From NCBI GenBank assembly GCA_023393915.1, contig JAEXBS010000058.1, forward strand, positions 62,001 through 126,000: a DNA stretch of 64,000 nt, in the 5' to 3' direction. The notes beneath the pieces are model-generated. The model had not been told where the DNA came from. It saw only the letters and a program-made list of their open reading frames with translations, and did no database searches. Of this stretch, positions 49,847 through 59,382 are shown piece by piece. Source of the DNA: Bacteroidota bacterium. GTDB taxonomy: Bacteria; Bacteroidota; Bacteroidia; Flavobacteriales; Weeksellaceae. Position 1 is the stretch's first letter, and every line of letters starts with the position of its first letter. Position numbers and translations under genes: made by a program.

Positions 49847-51601
49847 ATGAACAAATACTCCACTTCGCAAATTATCAAGCGACTTTTCACTCTGGGAATG
49901 AAGTTCCGTAGCTGGTTTCTTTTTGCATTATTGATCTCTGTACTACTTTCTGTAGTCTCTACCTTTCGTCCTTACTTAACCATGCAAATTGTCGATCAGG
50001 ACATTATTGCTCTTGGGGATAGAGGCCTAATGATGAAGCATATCTATTGGCTTGTAGGACTTGTGTTACTAGAAACTTTTCTGAATTTCTTTTTGGTTTA
50101 TTATTCCAATTTCATTTCTCAAAATGTGATTCGGGACCTTAGAGAAAAATTATACAAAAAGCTCATTTATTTTCGAACCTCTTTTTTTGATAAGACCCCT
50201 ATTGGGCAACTTGTGACTAGAGCGGTAGGAGATGTGGAAACGATTGCTACGGTCTATACGGATGGGTTTTTAATGGTCTTTGGTGATATATTAAGGATTG
50301 TATTCGTATTAGTTATGATGTTCAATACGAACGTTCATTTGAGTTATATCTCTCTTGCGATTCTACCCCTTATGGTCGTGATTACAAGATTCTTTCAAAA
50401 GCGCCTTAAGAAAGCCTTTGGAGACGAAAGAACCTGGACCGCGACACAGAATTCCTTTGTCCAAGAGCGCTTAACGGGAATGCAGCTTATTCAAGTGTTT
50501 AACCGTCAAGACCAAGAGTTTAAGAAATTTGATTCGATCAATACGACTTTAAAATCCGCTCTGCTACGTACTGTATTTATATTTTCTCTGTTTTTTCCTG
50601 TCGTAGAACTCATTTCTTCCTTATTTATTGGCTTTGTCCTTTTCTATGGAGGTTACATTACTATTACGGCAGGGGTCGTGATTGCCTTTATTCAATACAT
50701 CTCCATGCTTATACGTCCGTTAAGACAGATTGCAGATCGATTCAATAACATTCAGCGTGGGATTGTAGGAGCGGAAAGAGTTTTAGGGCTGATTGATCAA
50801 GACCTGGCTATGGAGAACAAAGGAACTCTTCAAACCGAGCGTTTTCGAGGGAAAATTGAATTTCGTAACGTTAGGTTTTCCTACGACGAAAAACAGGAAG
50901 TGCTCAAAGGGATTAGCTTTACCGTAAATCCGGGAGAAAGTGTAGCGATTGTGGGTGCCACAGGAGCAGGGAAATCGACCATTATCAGCTTAATCACGAG
51001 GTTGTACGATATACAGTCGGGGGAAATATTAATTGATGATGTTCCGCTTAAAAAGTATGAGCTCTACAATTTAAGAAGTCATATCGGGGTGGTGCTTCAA
51101 GACGTTTTCCTTTTTCATGAAAGCATTTATGAAAATCTAGCTTTTGGGGATGATTCCGTTACTTTAGTAAAAGTAAAAAAAGCAGCGAATGAAATTGAAG
51201 TAGGGGAGTTTATTGAGCTGCTTCCTGGTGGCTATAATTACATGGTAAGCGAAAGAGGAAGTTCTATTTCTTTAGGGCAAAGGCAGTTGCTTTCTTTTTT
51301 AAGGGCCTACCTTTCTGATCCCAAGATTCTAATTTTGGACGAAGCGACTTCTTCCATTGACGTTCAGAGTGAAAAGCTTATTCAAAAAGCGACTGAACGT
51401 ATTACTCAGGACCGTACTTCCATAATTATTGCCCATAGACTTTCTACCATTGAGAAAGCCGATACCATTTTAGTGATGGACAAGGGGCTTATTGTAGAAC
51501 AGGGGAATCATAAAGAGCTTCTTGCTAAAGGGGGTTATTATTCCAGTCTGTACAAAACCCAATTGAAGCAAGAGGAAGAGATCGATTCCAAAACAGAATA
51601 G
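49847..51601 (+). CDS. ABC-type exporter, fused permease-ATPase half transporter
   Basis: A 584-residue half transporter of the MsbA/MdlB group. Residues 1-310 contain six hydrophobic helices. QLVTRAVGDVETIATVYTDG is the intracellular coupling loop. The ATPase has Walker A GATGAGKSTIISL, Q-loop GVVLQDVFLF, a signature SISLGQRQLLSF (LGQ rather than SGGQ), Walker B ILILDEATSSID and switch His IIAHRLSTIEKA. The substrate is unknown; MsbA-like lipid or multidrug export is possible. It converges on groEL with no plus-strand terminator visible. Confidence 0.92.
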   Translation: MNKYSTSQIIKRLFTLGMKFRSWFLFALLISVLLSVVSTFRPYLTMQIVDQDIIALGDRGLMMKHIYWLVGLVLLETFLNFFLVYYSNFISQNVIRDLREKLYKKLIYFRTSFFDKTPIGQLVTRAVGDVETIATVYTDGFLMVFGDILRIVFVLVMMFNTNVHLSYISLAILPLMVVITRFFQKRLKKAFGDERTWTATQNSFVQERLTGMQLIQVFNRQDQEFKKFDSINTTLKSALLRTVFIFSLFFPVVELISSLFIGFVLFYGGYITITAGVVIAFIQYISMLIRPLRQIADRFNNIQRGIVGAERVLGLIDQDLAMENKGTLQTERFRGKIEFRNVRFSYDEKQEVLKGISFTVNPGESVAIVGATGAGKSTIISLITRLYDIQSGEILIDDVPLKKYELYNLRSHIGVVLQDVFLFHESIYENLAFGDDSVTLVKVKKAANEIEVGEFIELLPGGYNYMVSERGSSISLGQRQLLSFLRAYLSDPKILILDEATSSIDVQSEKLIQKATERITQDRTSIIIAHRLSTIEKADTILVMDKGLIVEQGNHKELLAKGGYYSSLYKTQLKQEEEIDSKTE

Positions 51602-51671
51602 TAAGGTCCTTAATTTAGCTCTTTACCCTTCTCTCTATTATTTTCTATTGAAATTTATTTATCCATAAAAA

Positions 51672-51700
51672 ACCACTTCTGCTTTTAAGGCAGAAGTGGT
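51672..51700 (-). terminator. Terminator of groESL
   Basis: An 11-base perfect stem (ACCACTTCTGC and its complement), followed on the minus strand by TTTTTT, 30 bases after the groEL stop. Confidence 0.85.
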
Positions 51701-51729
51701 AAATATAGATTAAGATGTGTTAAGGATGA

Positions 51730-53367
<1,638 letters not shown>

Positions 53368-53428
53368 TTAATTTTTTGCCTTTTGTAGCTCGGCGTTTTT
53401 TTTTAACTTTTTTCTACTTACTTCTAGA

Positions 53429-53707
53429 TTAACCTAAAATTCCTAATAGGTCGGATTCTCTTACGATCAAATAATCCTGTCCGTCTAGTTTAAGTTCAGA
53501 CCCAGAGTATTTTCCATAAAGAACTTTGTCTCCAACTTTAACAGTCGTAGGCTCGTCTTTTTTTCCTGGTCCTACAGCTACAACAGTTCCTTCTTGAGGT
53601 TTTTCCTGTGCAGTGTCTGGGATAATGATTCCGGAAGCAGTTTTTGTTTCTGCAGCGTTAGGCTGAACTAGAACGCGGTCTGAAAGTGGTTTGAAATTTA
53701 CTGACAT
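53429..53707 (-). CDS. groS: Co-chaperonin GroES
   Basis: The 92-residue lid of the chaperonin. [40 protein letters not shown] and [20 protein letters not shown] match GroES; the mobile loop is the [10 protein letters not shown] segment. It is the first gene of the groES-groEL operon. A duplicated element at 53777-53843 lies upstream. Confidence 0.97.
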   Translation of the reverse strand: MSVNFKPLSDRVLVQPNAAETKTASGIIIPDTAQEKPQEGTVVAVGPGKKDEPTTVKVGDKVLYGKYSGSELKLDGQDYLIVRESDLLGILG

Positions 53708-53776
53708 AATAGTATGTATTGATTAATATTTTTCTTCTCTATGGGTCTCCAAAAGTTTGCCACAAGTAGTGCCCCC

Positions 53777-53843
53777 AAGTAAAATTGTCTTTAGAGGTTA
53801 AATTGGCAGATATAAGTAAAATTGGGTCTGAAAATTTGGCAGA
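53777..53843 (-). promoter_or_regulatory. Duplicated element upstream of groES
   Basis: AAGTAAAATTG followed by TTGGCAGA occurs twice: 53777-53787 with 53803-53810 (15-base gap), and 53814-53824 with 53836-53843 (11-base gap). On the groES strand this reads TCTGCCAA then CAATTTTACTT, twice. I could not place a TAnnTTTG box here, so a non-housekeeping promoter or operator is possible. Confidence 0.45.
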
Positions 53844-53847
53844 AAAA

Positions 53848-53875
53848 AAAGCCACTGAGATTTCCTAGTGGCTTT
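53848..53875 (-). terminator. Terminator of the aldo/keto reductase gene
   Basis: A 9-base stem AAAGCCACT / AGTGGCTTT, followed on the minus strand by eight T, directly after the reductase stop. Confidence 0.85.
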
Positions 53876-53882
53876 ATTTTTA

Positions 53883-54830
53883 TTAGTAAGAGCTCGCTTC
53901 TGATAGTTTAGAGAAATCTGCCTCTGAGAGCATAAGGTCTCTCGCTTTTGCAAAGTCTTCTACATGACTTATTTTTGTTGCGCTGGCAATAGGACCTGAA
54001 ATGAAAGGGTGTTTTAAAAGCCAGGCCAAGGCGACTGCAGCCATTCCCACTTGGTTTTCCTCTGCAACCTCTTTTAATGCTTGAAGAACCTTTGAACCTC
54101 TAGGATTATCGTAGCGCTGTTGAACACCTCCTCCTCTTGGGTATTTTTTAAAGTCTTCCGGACTCTGGTATTTACCACTCAAAAAGCCACTAGCTAAACT
54201 AAAATAGGGGATTACTTCTAAATTTTCTTTCTCTACAATTGGGCGATAAATCGATTCGAAACCTTCACGGTCGTATAAATTGTATTCAGGTTGTAAAACC
54301 TCATAGCGAAGAATCCCTTGGTCTTTTGAAAACTGTAGGCTCTCTTCCAGTCTTTCTTTGGAGATGTTTGAAGCTCCGATTGCTTTTATTTTTCCCTCTT
54401 CTTTGAACTTGGCATAAGTTTCAAGTATGGTTCCACTTGAAGTGGACTCATCGTCATAATGCGTAAAGTAAAGGTCTATATAATCGGTTTGAAGATGTTT
54501 CAAAGAAAGATTTAGTTCGCTTTCAATCGTTTGGGGAGCAAGATCCGGTTTTTCGGTAATTCTAGTTCCTCCTACTTTAGTAATGAGTTGAATCTCTTCT
54601 CGGTTGTTTCTTTCTTTCATCCACTTTCCAATGATTTTTTCACTCTCTGAACCATCGTTTCCCGGAATCCAAAGGGAGTAGATGTTTGCTGTATCGATAG
54701 TGCGCATTCCTAAATCATAGTAAGCATCTAAAATTTTGAATGACTCTTTCTCGTCGAGCGTCCAACCAAAAACGTTTCCTCCTAAAACGATAGGAGATTC
54801 AATAAGCGTATTTTTCTTGTTTTGTGACAT
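53883..54830 (-). CDS. Aldo/keto reductase
   Basis: A 315-residue NADPH-dependent reductase with a (beta/alpha)8 barrel. I start it at 54830 (MSQNKKNTLIESPIVLGGNV). The TTG at 54857 is the end of the promoter box TACCTTTG (54855-54862). The catalytic Asp is in MRTIDTANIYSLWI with the Tyr of NIY, and a Lys follows in QLITKVGG. YIDLYFTHYDD has the His. IKAIGASNIS and FISGPIASATKISHVEDF bind NADPH. The substrate is unknown. Confidence 0.9.
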   Translation of the reverse strand: MSQNKKNTLIESPIVLGGNVFGWTLDEKESFKILDAYYDLGMRTIDTANIYSLWIPGNDGSESEKIIGKWMKERNNREEIQLITKVGGTRITEKPDLAPQTIESELNLSLKHLQTDYIDLYFTHYDDESTSSGTILETYAKFKEEGKIKAIGASNISKERLEESLQFSKDQGILRYEVLQPEYNLYDREGFESIYRPIVEKENLEVIPYFSLASGFLSGKYQSPEDFKKYPRGGGVQQRYDNPRGSKVLQALKEVAEENQVGMAAVALAWLLKHPFISGPIASATKISHVEDFAKARDLMLSEADFSKLSEASSY

Positions 54831-54854
54831 ATTTTTAGTGTTGTTTATTCTTTT

Positions 54855-54862
54855 CAAAGGTA
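54855..54862 (-). promoter_or_regulatory. -7 box of the aldo/keto reductase gene
   Basis: The minus strand reads TACCTTTG. Its TTG is in frame with the gene and easily mistaken for a start. Confidence 0.6.
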
Positions 54863-54937
54863 GCTCGCTTTTACTTTAGAAAGCGAATCTATTCGATGAA
54901 TGAAATGGATCATGATAAGTGATAAGTTCAAAAAGAA

Positions 54938-54969
54938 CTTCCCCCTCCCTTTAAAAAGGGAGGGGGAAG
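54938..54969 (-). terminator. Long G/C-rich hairpin, probable terminator of the M1 peptidase gene
   Basis: A 15-base perfect stem (CTTCCCCCTCCCTTT and its complement) with a two-base centre lies 21 bases past the M1 stop. Followed on the minus strand by TTCTTTTT. The GGGAGGGGGA core recurs at 62741-62750 as a single strand. Confidence 0.65.
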
Positions 54970-54990
54970 CATTATGGAATGGAAAAATGT

Positions 54991-57369
54991 TTATTTCTTT
55001 TTTCCTGCCGCTTGCATCGGATTGACTCTGCCACTAGAGGCGCCTCGTGCAGCCTGTTGGGATTTGCGTTTAAACACATCAAAAGAAGATGGTCCTTCTG
55101 GAGTATTCCCTTCGGTCCATAGGTTATTATTGGTGTCAATATCAGCGGTCTGTTTAAGTGGATCCAATTCAATGGATTTTAACTTTTTATTGAATACATA
55201 AGTAAGTGAGACGTTTTTCTCATTGTGACGCCAAATTTGTGCATTCCTTTTGTCGGAGAGCGTTGATCCGTCCTCAAAAGTGAATTTTAAAAGAATCGGC
55301 ATAACCATTCCACCTTTGTTGGTGAAATCTAACTGGTAGGCTCTAAGGGAAGAAAGTCCGTTTTTATCGCTTGCGCTTAAGGCTTCCTTGGTGTCCCAAG
55401 TCATTTCGTATTTTTTCTCGAGATCTACTTTCTCTAGCCCGCGATCATAACGCCAGTAGAAATCCTGAGTTCCTTTATCTTGGTCGGTATAGAAAACAAT
55501 GTTTTTATCCTCACGGTTTCTAATTTTACTTATATCGTCAAAGTCGTTAAGTAAAGGTTTGTCTACCGTGTAGCTTAGGGTGCCAGCTTTGGGCTGATGA
55601 TTCAAGTTCGCTTGGGCTTGGGTGACCTTGTCTAAAGAGATGTCGACTGGATCAATTCCGTAGAACCATCCTCTCCAAAACCAATCGAGGTCATCTCCAG
55701 AAGCATCTTCCATGGTTCTAAAAAAGTCTGCTGGTTCGGGGTGGCGAAAAGCCCATCGCTTGGAATAGGTCTTGAAAGCAGAGTCAAAAAGTTCTCTTCC
55801 CATAATGGTCTCCCTTAAGATGTTGAGTCCTGTTGCGGGTTTGGCGTAGGCGTTGGGTCCAAAATGGCGGATGTTGTCCGAGTTGGTCATAATGGGTTCC
55901 AATTGATCTTTTGGAAGTTTCATATAATCGACGATCGTATGAGCAGGTCCTCTTTTGGAGGGGAATTTGTTGTCCCAACGCTCCTCAGTCAAATATTCCA
56001 CAAAGGTATTAAGCCCTTCATCCATCCAAGTCCATTGCCTTTCATCGGAGTTAATGATCATCGGGAAAAAGTTGTGGCCTACTTCGTGGATGATGACCCC
56101 AATCATTCCGTTTTTTGTTCCTTCTGAATACGTACCGTCGGGTTCAGTTCGACCGAAATTGAAACAGATCATTGGGTACTCCATTCCGCTGGAAGCCTCT
56201 ATAGACTGAGCCACAGGGTAGGGGTAGGGAATGGTATATTCTGAATAAGTTTTAATTGTATGAGCAACCGCCTTGGTGGAAAAAGGTCGGTAGAGTCCAT
56301 AAGCTTCTTTTGGATAAAGACTCATGGCCATCACGTTATTTTGGTTCTCTGGAATGTGAACTCTCATGGCATCCCAGATGAATTTTCTAGAAGAAGTCCA
56401 TGCAAAGTCCCGGACGTTTTTCGCTTCAAAAATCCAGGTTTTTCTTTTAGTGCTTTTCGTTTTTTCTGCTTTTTTGGCTTCCTCTAAAGTTACGATTTCG
56501 ATAGGCTCTGAGGAAGTTTGGCTTTTTTCCCAACGCTCAAACTGTTTTGCATTTAAAACCGATTTGAAATTTTTTCCTTCTCCTGTAGCCGCTACAATAT
56601 GGTCGGAGGGTACGTCGATGGAAACTTTGTAATCACCAAAGGCCAGAGCGAATTCTCCTCGACCGGTAAATTGTTGGTTCTGCCAACCCTTAAAATCGGA
56701 GTAAACGCACATTCTAGGGAACCATTGGGTCATGGTGTAGACATCATTCCCATCCTCAGGGAAGTGTTCGTAACCTCCACGCCCTCTCATGACCATTCGG
56801 TCTGTGATTTGGTAGTTCCATTTAATATGGAAGACTATTTTTTCTCCAGGAGCAAGTGCTTTGGGAAGGTCGATGCGCATCATGGTGCGGTTCACTGTGT
56901 AGGGAAGAGGGTTTCCATTTGCGTCAGCTACTTTTTCCAAATTCACTCCGTAACCGTTGTCTTTTGCAGGAAGTTTGGTAGGTTTTAGATTAGAAAGTTC
57001 TATTTCACTAGGAAGTGTACTTGAGAAATCGTAGCCAGCAGAGTTAACCGTTGAGTGCTCGTTTTCATCCAATTGCATCCATAGGTAATCCAAAGAATCG
57101 GGAGAATTGTTGTAGTAGGTTACTTTTTCCTCACCCCGAAGGACGCGGTTGGATTCGTCCAAGTAGGCAGAGATTTCATAGTCGGCCTGATTTTGCCAGT
57201 ACTGGTTTCCTGGAGCTCCAGCGGCCGTTCGGTATACATTGGGCGTAGGGAGTAGCGTTCCAAGTTGTTCAAATTTGTTCCCGTGATTGCTCTGAGGGTT
57301 GTTTTGATGATTCTGAGCCTGATAAATTCCAAAGAATAACAAGGCGAAGAAGGGAAGGATCCGTTTCAT
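54991..57369 (-). CDS. M1 family zinc metallopeptidase, exported
   Basis: A 792-residue exported aminopeptidase-like enzyme. I start it at 57369 (MKRILPFFALLFFGIYQAQN, signal peptide). MYTMTQWFPRMCVYSDFKGW lies in the N-terminal domain. The M1 site is HEVGHNFF (H428, E429, H432) with the third ligand Glu451 in WTWMDEGLNTFVEYL, 18 residues on. The exopeptidase GAMEN motif reads SSGMEYPMICF. The C-terminus is basic (GKKK). A TAnnTTTG box lies about 100 bases upstream at 57470-57477. Confidence 0.92.
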   Translation of the reverse strand: MKRILPFFALLFFGIYQAQNHQNNPQSNHGNKFEQLGTLLPTPNVYRTAAGAPGNQYWQNQADYEISAYLDESNRVLRGEEKVTYYNNSPDSLDYLWMQLDENEHSTVNSAGYDFSSTLPSEIELSNLKPTKLPAKDNGYGVNLEKVADANGNPLPYTVNRTMMRIDLPKALAPGEKIVFHIKWNYQITDRMVMRGRGGYEHFPEDGNDVYTMTQWFPRMCVYSDFKGWQNQQFTGRGEFALAFGDYKVSIDVPSDHIVAATGEGKNFKSVLNAKQFERWEKSQTSSEPIEIVTLEEAKKAEKTKSTKRKTWIFEAKNVRDFAWTSSRKFIWDAMRVHIPENQNNVMAMSLYPKEAYGLYRPFSTKAVAHTIKTYSEYTIPYPYPVAQSIEASSGMEYPMICFNFGRTEPDGTYSEGTKNGMIGVIIHEVGHNFFPMIINSDERQWTWMDEGLNTFVEYLTEERWDNKFPSKRGPAHTIVDYMKLPKDQLEPIMTNSDNIRHFGPNAYAKPATGLNILRETIMGRELFDSAFKTYSKRWAFRHPEPADFFRTMEDASGDDLDWFWRGWFYGIDPVDISLDKVTQAQANLNHQPKAGTLSYTVDKPLLNDFDDISKIRNREDKNIVFYTDQDKGTQDFYWRYDRGLEKVDLEKKYEMTWDTKEALSASDKNGLSSLRAYQLDFTNKGGMVMPILLKFTFEDGSTLSDKRNAQIWRHNEKNVSLTYVFNKKLKSIELDPLKQTADIDTNNNLWTEGNTPEGPSSFDVFKRKSQQAARGASSGRVNPMQAAGKKK

Positions 57370-57469
57370 AAGCATTGAGTAAGAATCGGTTGTATATAAA
57401 ATGTACTGTAAATCTACTTATTTTTTCAAAGAAACAGCAAGGTAGAAGGAAATATTATGCAACTCTAGT

Positions 57470-57477
57470 CAAATTTA
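57470..57477 (-). promoter_or_regulatory. -7 box of the M1 peptidase gene
   Basis: The minus strand reads TAAATTTG in the 154-base gap before the M1 gene. It leaves a leader of about 100 bases. Confidence 0.4.
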
Positions 57478-57523
57478 TCTCTATTACTAAAGGGGAAATC
57501 CTTCTGTTCGGAAAGGTGTTTAC

Positions 57524-58099
57524 TTATGGGATTCTCTCTAAAGTCATTTGCATAGCCAGAAAGAAAACTCCCGAGGCGATAAATAACTGCCAGTCTTTTT
57601 TGGGTACTTTAAAAAGTTGAGTGACCAGTGCGCTGAGTCCTAAGAATAGGGCAACTACGACGATTTGTCCAAGTTCTAAGCCCACATTAAATCCGAAGAG
57701 CGGCATTCCAATACTTTGTTCTGATGAAAGGGTCATACGAATCGTATTGGCAAATCCCATCCCATGAATCAGCCCAAAGAACAGGGCTAAAATATAATGA
57801 CTGGATCTTAGTTGCTTTGAATTTTTTCTAAACAGTATGTTTTCTAGCGCTGTTAGTACGATGGTTAGCGGGATTAAGAATTCAACCCAAGACGAGGGAA
57901 CCCTTAATACATCTAATACACTTAAAGCTAGCGTTAAAGAATGTCCAACGGTAAATGCGGTTACTAGAATCAGAATTTTTTTTAGGTCCTTAAGTCCGTA
58001 GGCTAAAACCAAGACTAAAACAAAAAGCTGGTGGTCTAAAGCATCGATGGAAATGATGTGCTCCCATCCCAGTTGGAGGTAGAAGAGAAAGTCGTTCAA
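57524..58099 (-). CDS. HupE/UreJ-like membrane protein (TTG start)
   Basis: A 191-residue membrane protein with about six hydrophobic helices. LGWEHIISIDALDHQLFVLV holds the His/Asp residues of the HupE/UreJ family. TVGHSLTLALSVL and FFGLIHGMGFANTIRM are further His-containing helices. FNVGLELGQIVVVALFLGL closes the pattern. The family is tied to nickel or other metal uptake. The start is TTG at 58099, as no ATG precedes the WEHI helix. It lies between the M1 peptidase and the divergent DUF6702 gene. Confidence 0.85.
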   Translation of the reverse strand: MNDFLFYLQLGWEHIISIDALDHQLFVLVLVLAYGLKDLKKILILVTAFTVGHSLTLALSVLDVLRVPSSWVEFLIPLTIVLTALENILFRKNSKQLRSSHYILALFFGLIHGMGFANTIRMTLSSEQSIGMPLFGFNVGLELGQIVVVALFLGLSALVTQLFKVPKKDWQLFIASGVFFLAMQMTLERIP

Positions 58100-58230
58100 A
58101 GAAGTAGAATTAAGAAGTTATTGTTTTCTATACTACGAAAATAGGTTATCTTTTGATTTATCCAAAAAAAAGCAAGGAAAACAACCCCATTTTTTAGACT
58201 CTCGGTTAATTTTAGAAGAAGTTGTTTTCC

Positions 58231-58238
58231 TATATTTG
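58231..58238 (+). promoter_or_regulatory. -7 box of the DUF6702 gene, leaderless arrangement
   Basis: TATATTTG with four bases to the ATG at 58243. Confidence 0.6.
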
Positions 58239-58242
58239 AAAA

Positions 58243-58782
58243 ATGAAATTCTTTCCATTCGTTTTTGTCTCTCTTGTTTTATCGTTTCTTCTTTTCTCAA
58301 GTGGAGCTCTAGCGGCTAAGTCCTATCCCATCGAAACAGTGGTTCACCCTTACCATGTAGGGAGTTTAGAGATTCGTCATAACAGCAAAACCAAAACCTT
58401 TGAGCTCATTGGCAAATTTTTCGTTGACGATTTAGAGAACGGTATAAGCAAAGATGCGAAGTCTTCTGTTTTCTTTTTAGAGCCTAAGCATAAGGCTAAG
58501 ATGAATTCGCTGCTCAAAGCGTATTTATTAAAAAATGTGAAGCTTCAGGTTAATGGTAAAACTATTCCACTCCAGTTTATTGGATACGAGGAAGAGAGTG
58601 AAGCGGTGGTTGTTTATTTGGAGTCCTCTGTGGTTTCAGAGCCTTCCAAAGTAGAGGCGGAGGTTTCTGTTCTTTACAATCTCTTTGATGATCAATTAAA
58701 TATCATTCATTTAATTGTGGAGGGGAAACGTAAAAGTCTAAAACTATATTATCCTTTGTCGAGCGCTAAAGCTCAGTTTTAG
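58243..58782 (+). CDS. DUF6702 family exported protein
   Basis: A 179-residue exported protein. The signal peptide is MKFFPFVFVSLVLSFLLFSS with cleavage after ALA. The mature part is beta-rich, with HPYHVGSLEIRHNSKTKTFE and VSVLYNLFDDQLNIIHLIVE typical of the Bacteroidota DUF6702 family, which is often beside M1 peptidase and HupE-like genes. The function is unknown. Its 3' end overlaps the convergent acpH gene by 17 bases. The mRNA is predicted to be leaderless. Confidence 0.82.
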   Translation: MKFFPFVFVSLVLSFLLFSSGALAAKSYPIETVVHPYHVGSLEIRHNSKTKTFELIGKFFVDDLENGISKDAKSSVFFLEPKHKAKMNSLLKAYLLKNVKLQVNGKTIPLQFIGYEEESEAVVVYLESSVVSEPSKVEAEVSVLYNLFDDQLNIIHLIVEGKRKSLKLYYPLSSAKAQF

Positions 58783-59371
58783 GGGAATTTGAATAATTTT
58801 CATTCCAATTTTTTGCAAAGTCAAAGAGCTCTGGAAAAAAGAGATCGTAATGAATCTGTAGTTGAGGAATTAAGGATTGAAACAGAGAAAATACTTCAAG
58901 ATCTTGAGGAAGGTATTTGGCTCTTTTTAGGACGTTTCTTATTGAATTATCAATTCCTTCGAAACTACCGTACTTGGCTAGCCATCCGTACTTACGCATA
59001 GAAGGAAGTGTTTTTTTTAGAGATTCAGGGAGCCACTTGTAATTTTCTTCTAATAGGTAAATCACTTTTTCACAGTGCTCCTCCCATTCCTTTTTAGAGT
59101 AGATTTTGGGATCCGTCGCTAAGAAGTAATCCATTGCAATGTCAGTGAATACGGCTGCGTAGTGACCGGTCAAGGGTGAGAAAAGCCGTTTGGCTTTTTT
59201 AAATTCTTCATGGCTGTCCGTAAACTGATCAATGGCGTGGTGCAAAGCAATGCCTTTGGCGATTTCTTCAGGATAGTCTTTTTTGTCCTCGAACCGTTCG
59301 AAATCGGCCAGGAAATTGCCGACCAATTGCTCGGGGGAAAAGGAAAGGAAACTATGGGCCAGATAATTCAT
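58766..59371 (-). CDS. acpH: Acyl carrier protein phosphodiesterase
   Basis: Removes the 4'-phosphopantetheine arm of ACP. A 201-residue HD-like enzyme: MNYLAHSFLSFSPEQLVGNF, then LADFERFEDKKDYPEEIAKG, IALHHAIDQFTDSHEEFKKA and YAAVFTDIAMDYFLATDP. The His/Asp residues in HHAIDQFTDSH and FTDIAMDYFLA are the metal-binding set. It lies 11 bases downstream of radA in the same orientation, so radA-acpH are probably co-transcribed. It overlaps the end of the DUF6702 gene. Confidence 0.88.
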   Translation of the reverse strand: MNYLAHSFLSFSPEQLVGNFLADFERFEDKKDYPEEIAKGIALHHAIDQFTDSHEEFKKAKRLFSPLTGHYAAVFTDIAMDYFLATDPKIYSKKEWEEHCEKVIYLLEENYKWLPESLKKTLPSMRKYGWLAKYGSFEGIDNSIRNVLKRAKYLPQDLEVFSLFQSLIPQLQIHYDLFFPELFDFAKNWNENYSNSPKTEL

Positions 59372-59382
59372 GAGAAGGGATA

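Noticed and set aside
53777..53843. Possible CRISPR-like repeat near groES
   Set aside because: Only two imperfect copies with unequal inner gaps, no spacers and no cas genes. It fits a promoter-region duplication.
54972..57332. Many long open frames on the opposite strand of the M1 peptidase gene
   Set aside because: They are shadows of the coding frame with no promoter box, no conserved motif and unnatural composition.
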